From NCBI GenBank assembly GCA_023382055.1, contig JAMCQN010000053.1, positions 1-48,389 of the forward strand: a DNA stretch of 48,389 bases, written 5' to 3'. Source of the stretch: Chloroflexota bacterium (lineage in GTDB: Bacteria > Chloroflexota > Anaerolineae > J036 > Brachytrichaceae). Made by a program: the position numbers and the translations under genes. The stretch's first letter is position 1, and each line of letters begins with the position of its first letter. Positions 33,281 through 42,159 of the stretch are shown here, piece after piece. The notes below the pieces were generated by a model. The model was given only the letters and a program-made list of their open reading frames with translations, did no database searches and was not told the origin of the DNA.

Positions 33281-35569
33281 ATGTCCCGTTACATAGCAAC
33301 ACGCGCCATTCGCGGCGCAAACGCGCTGGTCACCGAAGTGGAATGGATGCTCCGTAAGGCCCTGGCCGAAAAAGGGCCGGATACTCCAGTCGCGTTTCCC
33401 AACACAGCATATTACCTTCCGCTCATCCTGGGGATGACCGGACGGCAGGTCGAAACAATCGGCCAGTTAGAGCCGGTCTTGCAGCACGCTCGCGCACTGT
33501 TACACCCCGTCCCGTCCGATAAAAACTGGACTCCCTATCTGGGCGAGACGCTAGACTGCGGTATGGCGACTTTACTGGCCGCTGAGGCTGTCGAAGCGAT
33601 CCGGTTCGCCTATGGGTTGCAACCGGAGCCTATGCCAGGCTTCCACCTGGCAGGCGGCACAGCCTTCACCAGCCCTGAAAACGGCCTTGGCGTCAAGAGC
33701 AGGGATGGACACCTCAACGGCCCGATTGACGACATCCAGTTGCGCTCGTGGGGTATTCAATTGGTGGATGGACGAATGCCGGGCTTTGCGGCAATCGTCG
33801 GCGCGGCCAAGTCTAACGAAGTCGCGGTAAAGATCGTGCGCGAGCTGCAGCGCCGCAACATCCTGTGCTTCCTTTCGGGCAACGTCAACGGTCGCAGCAT
33901 CATCCAGCAACTTGTCGAGGAAGGTATCGAGCTGGGTTACGACACGTACACGGTGCCGTTCGGCACGGACACTCTCAGCGCGATCTACGCATTGGGCTTT
34001 GCCACGCGTTCAGCGCTGACCTTCGGCGGCATGAAGGGCGGCATGGCGCGTGACATCCTGCTTTATAACAAGGAGCGCGTGTTTGCATTTGTGCTGGCGC
34101 TGGGTGAAGTGGATGACCTGAAATACGCGGCGGCGGCGGGCGCGATCAACTTCGGTTTCCCCGTGATCGCCGACACAGTCATTCCCGAAATCCTGCCGAC
34201 CGGCGTCACCACCTATGAGCACGTCGTCAGTATGCCTTTCAATGAGATCGAAGGCGCGGACGATCTGGAACGCGCGGAACGCTTAGTGCAGAAGTGTATC
34301 GAAGTGCGCGGCGTCAAGGTACACCTGGCTAACGTGCCGGTGCCGGTGGCCTACGGCTCCGCCTTCGAAGGCGAGGTCGTGCGTAAAGCCGACATGCGCG
34401 TCGAGTTCGGCGGCAAATACTCGCGCTGCATCGAGTATCTGCACATGTCCGAACTGGACGACGTGACTGACGGCAAGGTTGAGGTGGTCGGTCCCGGTTT
34501 TGAGAGCGTCTCGCCGCAGGGACACATGGATATGGCGATCGTGATCAAGGCGGCCGGGCGGGCGATGCAGAAGGACTTCGAGCCGGTGCTGGAACGCCAG
34601 ATTCACCATTTCATCAACGGCGCATCGGGCATCCAGCACATCGGCCAGCGCGACATCGCCTGGATACGCATTTCTAGCAGCGCCGCCGATAAAGGCTTCA
34701 ACCTGGAGCACTTTGGCAAAATCCTGCACGCCCGCTTCCACGCGGACTTCGGCGCCATCGTGGACAAGGTGCAAGTCACGATCTATACCGAACCGGACAA
34801 AATCCAGGAGTGGTTGAGCAAGGCGCGCGAGGCCTACGACTTTCGCAATAAGCGCCTGGCCGACCTGGTCGATGGCGCGGTGGACGAGTTCTACTCATGC
34901 ACGCTCTGCCAGTCATTCGCGCCCAATCACGTCTGCATCGTCAGCCCGGAGCGGTTGGGATTGTGCGGCGCTTACAACTGGTTGGATTGCAAAGCCTCAT
35001 ACAGCATCAACCCCACCGGCCCCAACCGGCCGATCAAACTCGGCGCGGCGCTCGATCCAGTCAAGGGGTACTGGACCGGTCTTAGCGACTATGCCAAGTC
35101 CGGATCGCACGGCGCGGTGCAGACTGTTGCCATGTACTCGATCATGGAAAACCCCATGACCGCCTGCGGTTGCTTCGAGAGCATCGTCATGCTGATTCCC
35201 GAGGCGAATGGCGTCATGGTCGTCAGCCGTGAAGACACCAGCATGACCCCGGCAGGTATGACTTTCAGCACGCTGGCGGGCATGGCGGGCGGCGGATTGC
35301 AGACGCCCGGCGTGATGGGCGTGGGCAAGTTCTACCTGATCAGCCCCAAGTTCATTTCGGCAGACGGCGGCTTCAAGCGGGTCGTATGGATGAGCAGCAC
35401 CTTGAAAGAGACGATGGCTGACGAACTGAAAGCCGTCGCCATACGGGAAGGCGATCCTGACCTGATCGACAAGATTGCCGATGAGCGTCAGGTCTCAACT
35501 GTCGATCAGTTGCTGGCCTGGCTGGAGGAGCACAACCACCCGGCGTTGATAATGGATCCGATCTTCTAA
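33281..35569 (+). CDS. acsB: Acetyl-CoA synthase (CODH/ACS complex) beta subunit, bacterial type
   Basis: The 762-residue protein carries the full bacterial architecture with an N-terminal CODH-docking domain (about 1-330), a central CoA-interacting domain and a C-terminal A-cluster domain. The A-cluster cubane cysteines are 540, 543, 552 and 562, exactly the 3-9-10 spacing of the Moorella enzyme (506, 509, 518, 528). The distal nickel CGC motif is Cys629-Gly630-Cys631, again at the Moorella offset. It joins a methyl group, CO and CoA to make acetyl-CoA or catalyses the reverse. It is some 30 residues longer than the Moorella protein, mostly before the A-cluster. Archaeal ACS beta subunits lack the N-terminal domain. 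Confidence 0.97.
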   Translation: MSRYIATRAIRGANALVTEVEWMLRKALAEKGPDTPVAFPNTAYYLPLILGMTGRQVETIGQLEPVLQHARALLHPVPSDKNWTPYLGETLDCGMATLLAAEAVEAIRFAYGLQPEPMPGFHLAGGTAFTSPENGLGVKSRDGHLNGPIDDIQLRSWGIQLVDGRMPGFAAIVGAAKSNEVAVKIVRELQRRNILCFLSGNVNGRSIIQQLVEEGIELGYDTYTVPFGTDTLSAIYALGFATRSALTFGGMKGGMARDILLYNKERVFAFVLALGEVDDLKYAAAAGAINFGFPVIADTVIPEILPTGVTTYEHVVSMPFNEIEGADDLERAERLVQKCIEVRGVKVHLANVPVPVAYGSAFEGEVVRKADMRVEFGGKYSRCIEYLHMSELDDVTDGKVEVVGPGFESVSPQGHMDMAIVIKAAGRAMQKDFEPVLERQIHHFINGASGIQHIGQRDIAWIRISSSAADKGFNLEHFGKILHARFHADFGAIVDKVQVTIYTEPDKIQEWLSKAREAYDFRNKRLADLVDGAVDEFYSCTLCQSFAPNHVCIVSPERLGLCGAYNWLDCKASYSINPTGPNRPIKLGAALDPVKGYWTGLSDYAKSGSHGAVQTVAMYSIMENPMTACGCFESIVMLIPEANGVMVVSREDTSMTPAGMTFSTLAGMAGGGLQTPGVMGVGKFYLISPKFISADGGFKRVVWMSSTLKETMADELKAVAIREGDPDLIDKIADERQVSTVDQLLAWLEEHNHPALIMDPIF

Positions 35570-35583
35570 AGGTGTGAACGCCG

Positions 35584-36093
35584 ATGGCTGAACGCCTGCT
35601 TGTGCGCGACCTGATGTCCGTCGGAGTGGCGACCTGTCCGCCCGATACGCCGATTGTCGAGATCGCGCGTCTGCTGCTGGACAAACAACTGGAAGGCATC
35701 GTGGTGCTGGATCAGGAGGGGAACGCCGTTGGATCCATCAGCCGGGATGAACTGGTGCAGGCCTATACGCGAGACGATTGTCGTGACCTGACCGCCGAAG
35801 ACGTGATGCGCGACAGTGTGCCGCAGATTCCGCCTGACGTTCCCTTGATTGTCGCAGCCCAGATCATGAGAGACAAGAGTACGCGTGTGGTGTTTTTAAT
35901 GCACCAGGCTGGTGGAATCCAGTACCCGGCGGCGGCGCTTTCCTACACAAATATCTTGCGCCATCTGGCAGCTCGCAGCGACGCTGAGCTGCAGGATCTG
36001 GGTACTGCAGCGGCCCGTAAGTTGCCGCTCGAAACATTCATCGAAAAACGGGATGCGGCGCAGCGCCAATCCCATATTCCTCCTCAGGAGTGA
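35584..36093 (+). CDS. Tandem CBS-domain protein within the CODH/ACS operon
   Basis: The 169-residue protein consists of two CBS motifs: VRDLMSVGVATCPPDTPIVEIARLLLDKQLEGIVVLD (about 5-45) and AEDVMRDSVPQIPPDVPLIVAAQIMRDKSTRVVFLM (about 75-110), with a helical tail from 120. CBS pairs bind adenine nucleotides or S-adenosylmethionine and regulate attached or associated enzymes. It lies 14 bp after acsB and six bp before acsD, so it is made together with the complex. The inferred role is energy-state sensing for CODH/ACS or the corrinoid protein. No catalytic domain is present. Confidence 0.88.
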   Translation: MAERLLVRDLMSVGVATCPPDTPIVEIARLLLDKQLEGIVVLDQEGNAVGSISRDELVQAYTRDDCRDLTAEDVMRDSVPQIPPDVPLIVAAQIMRDKSTRVVFLMHQAGGIQYPAAALSYTNILRHLAARSDAELQDLGTAAARKLPLETFIEKRDAAQRQSHIPPQE

Positions 36094-36099
36094 GGTGGT

Positions 36100-37074
36100 A
36101 TGCCAGTCGAAATACCAAAAGATACATGGTCCGGGTCAGTCTGCACAGTGACTCTCGGCGCGACGACGGCAGCAGGCGGTACGCGTTCACATACGGTCAC
36201 CGTCGGCGGTCACAAGACCTTGCCCTTTATGCACTTTGAGCAACCAATGGCCCACCGCCCGGTTATCGCGCTGGAGATCCGGGATCGCCGCCCGGATGAC
36301 TGGTCGCCGCTGCTGCTTGAAGTTTGGGGCAATGCGGTTGATGACCCTGCCAGTTGGGCCAATGCCGGCGAAAAAGCCGGGGCTGATTTGTTAGTGCTTT
36401 CGCTTAGTCTGACGGGCGCCGATGGCCACCCAACCACGCCGGAGGCAGCCGTTGCAGCCGTAAAAGCAGTTTTGAAGGCCAGCGGGTTACCGCTGCTGGT
36501 CTTCGCGCCAGGCCAGGCCGATCTGGATAACCAATTGCTGGTTCCAGTGGCCGAGGCGACCAAAGGCGAACGGCTTGTCCTGGGCATCTGCGAGGACAAA
36601 AACTACCGCACCATCGTAGCGACGGCAATGGCGAATGGTCATCTGATCAGCACACGTACGCCGATGGATGTGAATCTCGCCAAGCAACTCAACATTCTGG
36701 TTCGGGACATGGGTATACCAGCAGATCGCATCCTGATGGATCCGACCACCGGCGCGCTGGGTTACGGTATTGAGTACGGCTACTCGGTCATGGAGCGCCT
36801 GCGGCTGGCGGCGTTGCAGGGCGATGGCAACACGCAATCGCCGATGATCGTCACCCCTGGAGCCGAAGCCTGGAAGGCAAAAGAAGCCAAGGTCGGCCAG
36901 GACGTGCCCGCTGCCTGGGGAGATTGGCGGGAACGGGCGATCACCTGGGAGACATTGACAGCCGTCGCACTGATCGAGTCAGGCGCGGATATTGTGGTGC
37001 TGCGCCATCCCGAAAGCCTGAGACGTGTGCGCGTAGCAAGCGACGATCTAATGGCCGTTCCAGAGACGATCTAG
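36100..37074 (+). CDS. acsD: Corrinoid iron-sulfur protein small subunit (delta)
   Basis: The 324-residue protein starts after GAGGTG with MPVEIPKDTWSGSVCTVTLGATTAAGG and shows the TIM-barrel of AcsD/CdhD: PFMHFEQPMAHRPVIALEI, GADLLVLSL, GICEDKNYRTIVA and ILMDPTTGALGYGIEYGYSVMERLRLA. With AcsC it forms the corrinoid iron-sulfur protein (CFeSP), which carries the methyl group from AcsE to the AcsB A-cluster. Length is close to the Moorella 323-residue subunit. It precedes acsC by 18 bp. Confidence 0.95.
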   Translation: MPVEIPKDTWSGSVCTVTLGATTAAGGTRSHTVTVGGHKTLPFMHFEQPMAHRPVIALEIRDRRPDDWSPLLLEVWGNAVDDPASWANAGEKAGADLLVLSLSLTGADGHPTTPEAAVAAVKAVLKASGLPLLVFAPGQADLDNQLLVPVAEATKGERLVLGICEDKNYRTIVATAMANGHLISTRTPMDVNLAKQLNILVRDMGIPADRILMDPTTGALGYGIEYGYSVMERLRLAALQGDGNTQSPMIVTPGAEAWKAKEAKVGQDVPAAWGDWRERAITWETLTAVALIESGADIVVLRHPESLRRVRVASDDLMAVPETI

Positions 37075-37092
37075 CAGCGAGAAAATCACAAA

Positions 37093-38433
37093 ATGGCACT
37101 CACCGGTATACAAATCTACAAGTTGCTGCCGAAAACCAACTGCAAAGACTGCGGCCTGCCGACCTGCCTGGCTTTTGCGATGAAGCTGGCCGCCAAACAG
37201 ATGGAGCTGTCAGCCTGTCCGCACGTCAATTCAGACGCCAAGTCGCAACTGGCCGACGCCGCCGAACCGCCGGTTCGGCTGGTCACGCTCAAGGCAGACG
37301 GCCACGAGGTCAAGTCAGGTAACGAGACTGTGCTGTTTCGGCATGAGAAGACGTTTTTTAACAAACCGGGGCTGTTCATACGCGTACAGGATGATGAGGC
37401 AGCCGACGGCATCAGGGCCAAAGTGTCAGCCGCCGACACATATACCGTGCGCTACGTCGGCATGGATCTGACATTGGACGGATTTGCAGTGCAGTCAGCG
37501 TCCAGCGACCCGGCGAGGTTCGCCGATGCGGTTAGCGCCGTCCGCGCAATCAGCAAACGTCCGCTCATCTTGATCGCCCGCGATCCAGCCATCATGGCTA
37601 CAGGACTTCGAGCGATAGATGGCGAAAGCCCGTTGATCTACTGCGCAGACGCCGGTAACTGGCAAGCGATGGCCGATCTTGCCAAACAGCATCGCACTGC
37701 GCTGGCAGTGTGCTCAGATAAACTTGATGAGTTGGCCGATCTGACCGGCAAGCTCAAAACAAAAGGCGTCGCTGACCTGGTTCTGGACCCGGCAACACGG
37801 CGGCTGGGCACATCGTTGATCCGACAGACCCAGATTCGCCGCCTGGCGCTGAAGAAGGATTTCCGTCCGCTCGGTTATCCGATCATCGCGTTTCCATGCG
37901 ACGCCAGCGACCCAACCCAGGAATCGGTGCTGGCGGCGCAGGCAATTGCCAAATATGCGGGCTTCATCGTGCTGAATCACTTCGCCCCGGAGATGATCTA
38001 CCCGTTGCTGGTCCTGCGCGAGAATATCTTCACTGATCCGCAAAAGCCAATCCAGGTGCAGCCGGGGCTGTACGAGATCAACGATCCGAAGCCCGGCGAT
38101 CCGGTGCTGGTCACAACTAACTTCAGCATCACCTACTTCAGTGTTGCCAACGAGGTTGAAGGAGCTGGTCTGCCGGCGTGGTTGCTGATTGTGGATGCAG
38201 AGGGCATGAGTGTCCTCACAGCCTGGGCGGCGGGCAAATTCGATGCCGAGCGTATCGCCAAAGCGGTAAAGGAGACTGGCGTCGCCAGAAAGGTTGCAAG
38301 GAAACGGATCGTTCTGCCGGGTCACGTGGCCGTGCTCTCCGGTGAACTCGAAGAAGAACTGCCGGATTGGGAGATACGTGTTGGCCCGCGCGAAGCCGTC
38401 GATTTGCCTGTGTTCATGAAGCAGGCGCTCTGA
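37093..38433 (+). CDS. acsC: Corrinoid iron-sulfur protein large subunit (gamma)
   Basis: The 446-residue protein has the N-terminal [4Fe-4S] motif NCKDCGLPTCLAFAMK with a fourth Cys in ELSACPHV (C-x2-C-x4-C-x16-C). A TIM barrel follows, then the C-terminal corrinoid-binding domain seen in DPVLVTTNFSITYFSVANEVEG and LTAWAAGKFDAERIAKAVKE. The cluster reduces cob(II)amide back to cob(I)amide during reductive activation. Typical length is about 446, so it is complete. It forms CFeSP with AcsD and is reactivated by the AcsV protein encoded immediately downstream. Confidence 0.96.
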   Translation: MALTGIQIYKLLPKTNCKDCGLPTCLAFAMKLAAKQMELSACPHVNSDAKSQLADAAEPPVRLVTLKADGHEVKSGNETVLFRHEKTFFNKPGLFIRVQDDEAADGIRAKVSAADTYTVRYVGMDLTLDGFAVQSASSDPARFADAVSAVRAISKRPLILIARDPAIMATGLRAIDGESPLIYCADAGNWQAMADLAKQHRTALAVCSDKLDELADLTGKLKTKGVADLVLDPATRRLGTSLIRQTQIRRLALKKDFRPLGYPIIAFPCDASDPTQESVLAAQAIAKYAGFIVLNHFAPEMIYPLLVLRENIFTDPQKPIQVQPGLYEINDPKPGDPVLVTTNFSITYFSVANEVEGAGLPAWLLIVDAEGMSVLTAWAAGKFDAERIAKAVKETGVARKVARKRIVLPGHVAVLSGELEEELPDWEIRVGPREAVDLPVFMKQAL

Positions 38434-38492
38434 TTGGCGGCGGCGCAAGAGAGTCGCGGGAGCGGAATACCGCGCCCGTGATGAGGTGAAGC

Positions 38493-40445
38493 GTGACCGA
38501 GCATTCAGTCTCTTTTGATATCGCATCCGAGCCGGTGCGCGTCCTCACCGGCGCGTTGGTGATCGAGGCGGCGCGGCTGGCCGGGGTGGATATCCAACAA
38601 CCCTGTGGTGGGCAGGGGCGTTGCGGGCGATGCGCTGTCCAGGTGACCGAAGGGAGCGTGCGTCGCCGCAGTACGCTGCGCCTCTCGCCGGAGGATATAG
38701 CGGCGGGATATGCGCTGGCCTGCCAGTCGGTAGTCGAGGGCGACGTGTCCATCGCAGTTCCACCCCAGGAGAAGATCGAGCGCCGTCTGACGACTGAGCG
38801 CACTGCTGTCGAGGTGACGATTCCACCAGGCTATTCTCCGGCGGCGCAACCGATGCGTCGTGTCGCCTTGACATTGGTTCCGCCGGACAGGCAGGATCAA
38901 ACCGACGACTGGGGCCGCATCCAGACGGCGCTCCGTCAGCAGACCGGGATCGACGCATTTCAGATTTCATTGACACTGCTCAGACGGATCGGGGCTGTGT
39001 TGCGGGCGGATGACTGGGCGGTCACGGCGCTGCTCGAAGCCGATACCTGGGATCGCCCGAATGGCCCGGCGCGGGTGGTCGATCTATGGCCCGGCCACAT
39101 ACCCGACGATGCGCCGCTGTGGGGCATTGCGGTTGACATTGGCACCACGACGGTTACGCTGTGGCTGGTGGATCTGATGACCGGCGCTGTGCGGGCGCAG
39201 GTCGCCGAGTACAACGGCCAGATCGCGCGCGGCGAAGACGTCATATCGCGCATCATCTACGCCGGCAAGGACAGTGGCGGCCTGGAACTTCGCGATCTGG
39301 TATTGAAAACGATCAATACGCTCATTGCGACGGCCTGCAAGCGTGTCCAGGTCGATCCGGCGAACGTGATCAAGGCGGCGGTAGCCGGAAACAGCACCAT
39401 GATCCACCTGCTGCTTGGCATACCGGCCGAGAGCATCCGCCTGGCGCCGTTTGTGACCGCCGTGAACCACATACCGGCATTGCAGGCAGGCGTGATCGGA
39501 TTGGACATCCATCCTGAAGCAACGGTGGACTGTTTGCCCGGCGTCGCCAGCTACGTTGGCGCGGATATCAGTGCGGGTGTGCTCTCCTCTGGCCTTGACG
39601 ATGCCGGGCCGGTGACGCTATTCATGGACGTGGGTACGAACGGCGAGACGGTGATGGGCAACCGCGAATGGCTGGTAACATGCGCTTGCTCGGCCGGTCC
39701 GGCCTTTGAGGGCGCGGGCGTGCTGCATGGAATGCGCGCCACGGAAGGCGCAATCGAGGAGGTCTGGATCAACGGTGGCACGTTCGAACCGACCTTCCGC
39801 ATAATCGGCGGAGGCAAGGCGCGCGGGGTGTGCGGCAGTGGTTTGATCGCGTTGCTGGCAGAGCTATTCCTGACCGGAGTGATCGACAGAAGCGGTAATA
39901 TCAACCTCAAGCTGCCCACTGCGCGGGTGCGGCGCGGCGAGCACGGCCCTGAATACGTGCTGGTCTGGGGCAGTGAAACCCAGGATGGCCACGATATCGT
40001 GATTACCCGCGTAGACATCGATAATTTACTGCGGGCCAAGGCTGCCATTTATGCCGGTTTTACCGTGCTGGCCGAGAAAGTCGGCGCGCCATTGGAAACA
40101 GCCGAGGAGGTACTCATCGGCGGTTCATTCGGCAAGTACATCAATGTCGAGAAGGCGGTCGAGATCGGATTACTGCCAGACATGCCCTGGGATCGTTTTC
40201 GCTTCCTGGGCAACACGTCAGTTCGAGGCGCATATCTGGCGCTGCTGGATCGTACTGCGCGGGCGCGAATCACGGACATTGCAGCCCGCATGACCTATAT
40301 CGAGTTGTCCGCCGACAACACCTTTTATGATGCGTTTACATCTGCGCTGTTCCTGCCCCATACCGACCTCGCGCGTTTTCCAACGGTACAGGCAGCGGTC
40401 GCATCGAATGCGAATGCTTCGCACAAATCAGGAAAGGGGACATAG
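38493..40445 (+). CDS. acsV: Reductive activator of corrinoid protein (RACo/AcsV, ASKHA ferredoxin)
   Basis: The GTG start at 38493, after GAGGTG, gives 650 residues. The N-terminal [2Fe-2S] ferredoxin has CGGQGRCGRC and YALACQSVV (about 35-75). A linker precedes the DUF4445 ASKHA ATPase, with the phosphate motif VDIGTTTVTLWLVD near 212 and a second actin-type motif, LFMDVGTNGETVMGN, near 380, plus AVAGNSTMIHLLLG. The protein uses ATP to pass an electron from ferredoxin to inactive Co(II)-CFeSP. Its location between acsC and acsE is the standard acs gene order. It is slightly longer than the Carboxydothermus protein, about 630. Confidence 0.93.
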   Translation: MTEHSVSFDIASEPVRVLTGALVIEAARLAGVDIQQPCGGQGRCGRCAVQVTEGSVRRRSTLRLSPEDIAAGYALACQSVVEGDVSIAVPPQEKIERRLTTERTAVEVTIPPGYSPAAQPMRRVALTLVPPDRQDQTDDWGRIQTALRQQTGIDAFQISLTLLRRIGAVLRADDWAVTALLEADTWDRPNGPARVVDLWPGHIPDDAPLWGIAVDIGTTTVTLWLVDLMTGAVRAQVAEYNGQIARGEDVISRIIYAGKDSGGLELRDLVLKTINTLIATACKRVQVDPANVIKAAVAGNSTMIHLLLGIPAESIRLAPFVTAVNHIPALQAGVIGLDIHPEATVDCLPGVASYVGADISAGVLSSGLDDAGPVTLFMDVGTNGETVMGNREWLVTCACSAGPAFEGAGVLHGMRATEGAIEEVWINGGTFEPTFRIIGGGKARGVCGSGLIALLAELFLTGVIDRSGNINLKLPTARVRRGEHGPEYVLVWGSETQDGHDIVITRVDIDNLLRAKAAIYAGFTVLAEKVGAPLETAEEVLIGGSFGKYINVEKAVEIGLLPDMPWDRFRFLGNTSVRGAYLALLDRTARARITDIAARMTYIELSADNTFYDAFTSALFLPHTDLARFPTVQAAVASNANASHKSGKGT

Positions 40446-40447
40446 TC

Positions 40448-41374
40448 ATGTACATCATTGGCGAGAACATCCATATCATCTCTCCGCGAGTGAAAGACGC
40501 GTTGCAGGCCAAAGACGCCCGGTTTTTCCAGGGGCGCGCCGTTGCGCAGGTGGAGGCCGGGGCACAGGCGCTGGATCTCAACCTGGGGCCGCGGAAAAAG
40601 GACTGGGAAGAGATCTTCCCCTGGATGGTGGAAACTATTGAGGCAGTGGCGGACGTGCCGCTCAGCTTCGACAGCACCAATATTATGGGCATCGAGGCTG
40701 GGCTGAAGAAGGTCACCAAGGCCCAGCCGATCATCAACTCCACGTCTGCGGAGCCGGAGCGGCTGGAAAAAGTGCCGCTGCTGGCGAAAAAATACAACAC
40801 GCGCCTGATTGCGCTGACGATGGGCGCAAGCGGTATCCCGGTGGCGGCCGACGCGCGGGTGACTATCGCCATCGAGAAGTTGATCCCGCGTATGCTGGAG
40901 ATAGATTTCCCCATATCAGACCTGATCATCGACCCGCTGGTACTGACCGTCTCCGGCTGCCAGGAGTATTGCCCGGAGTTGATCGAGACCATACGCACGT
41001 TGCAGGTCGCCTGGAATCCGCCGCCTGCCATCTCGGTCGGCCTGTCGAATGTCTCGAACTCAGTTCCACAGGAGAATCGCTCGCTTGTCAATCGCACCTA
41101 TTGCGCGATGTTGATGGGCGTAGGGCTGAATACGATGATTGGCGACCCACTCGACACGAAGCTCAAAGACACCATACGCATTATCGAACAGCGGGACGAC
41201 AGCACGCCCGTAGGCCGCCTGTATCTCAAGATATACGACCGCATTGCTGCAATGGAAACACCCGTCATTGACGACGTGGATATCAATGACCCCGATCAGG
41301 CGGCGATCTGGAAGACGGTTCAGATATTGCTCAATAAAGTCATCTATGCCGACGCCTACCTACAGCTAGCATGA
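40448..41374 (+). CDS. acsE: Methyltetrahydrofolate:CFeSP methyltransferase
   Basis: The 308-residue TIM-barrel protein starts MYIIGENIHIISPRVKDAL and has the pterin-binding features of the family: AGAQALDLNLGPR, PLSFDSTNIMGIEAGL, PIINSTSAE and the GLSNVSNSVPQ loop with the Asn that positions N5 of methyl-THF. It moves the methyl group from methyl-THF to Co(I) of AcsCD. Moorella AcsE is about 262 residues; here about 45 extra residues lie at the C-terminus (from about 260), with a region DVDINDPDQAAIWKTVQ. The gene lies two bases after acsV and overlaps cooC as ATGA. Confidence 0.94.
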   Translation: MYIIGENIHIISPRVKDALQAKDARFFQGRAVAQVEAGAQALDLNLGPRKKDWEEIFPWMVETIEAVADVPLSFDSTNIMGIEAGLKKVTKAQPIINSTSAEPERLEKVPLLAKKYNTRLIALTMGASGIPVAADARVTIAIEKLIPRMLEIDFPISDLIIDPLVLTVSGCQEYCPELIETIRTLQVAWNPPPAISVGLSNVSNSVPQENRSLVNRTYCAMLMGVGLNTMIGDPLDTKLKDTIRIIEQRDDSTPVGRLYLKIYDRIAAMETPVIDDVDINDPDQAAIWKTVQILLNKVIYADAYLQLA

Positions 41375-42159
41375 AAATCGCAATCAGTGGAAAGGGCGGG
41401 GTAGGCAAGACAACGTTAGCGGCGTTGCTGGCGCAGGTGTATGCCGATGCCGGGCGCGACGTGCTGGCTGTGGATGCTGATCCTGCGCCGTGTCTGGCAG
41501 GCGCGTTGGGTTTCCCGGCCGGGCTCCGTTCCCGCCTGCGCCCTATCACCGAGATGTCCGAGCTGATTGAGGAGCGGACCGGCGCGAAGCCCGGCACGGT
41601 GGGCGGTTTCTTCACCCTGAATCCGCGTGTAGATGATCTGCCGGATCGTTTCAGCGTGATGCATCGCGGCGTGCGTCTGCTGGAAATGGGCGCAGTTGAA
41701 ACGGGTGGATCGGGTTGTATATGCCCGGAAAGCGCCATGCTCAAGACGCTGTTTACCCACCTGTTGTTTCGCAAGGACGATGTGCTGATCCTGGATATGT
41801 ACGCCGGAGTGGAGCATCTGGGACGGGCAACAGTGGATTTCGTAGATGCGATGATCGTCGTGGTTGAGCCGACACGTCGCAGCCTGGGTACTGCGGCGCA
41901 GATCAGGAAACTGGCTGCGGATATCGGCCTGACACGGTTATGGCTTGTCGGCAACAAGGTGCGTAGCGACGATGAAGCCGGCTTCCTGCAAGTCGAGACG
42001 CCGGGCCTGCCATTGCTGGGTATTCTGCCTGCCGATGTCGCCGTACAGGAAGCCGACCGACTGGGCGTCGCGGTGTACGATCATGTTCCGGCGCTACGGC
42101 AGGCCGCCGAGAAGATCGCACAAATTCTGGTAATGCAACCTTTGGAGCATCGCGTATGA
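41371..42159 (+). CDS. cooC: CooC-type nickel-insertion ATPase, first copy
   Basis: The 262-residue MinD/SIMIBI-family ATPase opens with the deviant Walker A ISGKGGVGKTTLAALLA and has DADPAPCL as switch I. A CxC motif, GSGCICPESAM (near residue 115), is the metal-binding pair of CooC dimers, and DMYAGVEHLGRATVDF forms switch II. It hydrolyses ATP while delivering nickel to CODH or to the AcsB A-cluster (AcsF role). It is translationally coupled to acsE on one side and to a second paralogue on the other, each by ATGA. Confidence 0.92.
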   Translation: MKIAISGKGGVGKTTLAALLAQVYADAGRDVLAVDADPAPCLAGALGFPAGLRSRLRPITEMSELIEERTGAKPGTVGGFFTLNPRVDDLPDRFSVMHRGVRLLEMGAVETGGSGCICPESAMLKTLFTHLLFRKDDVLILDMYAGVEHLGRATVDFVDAMIVVVEPTRRSLGTAAQIRKLAADIGLTRLWLVGNKVRSDDEAGFLQVETPGLPLLGILPADVAVQEADRLGVAVYDHVPALRQAAEKIAQILVMQPLEHRV

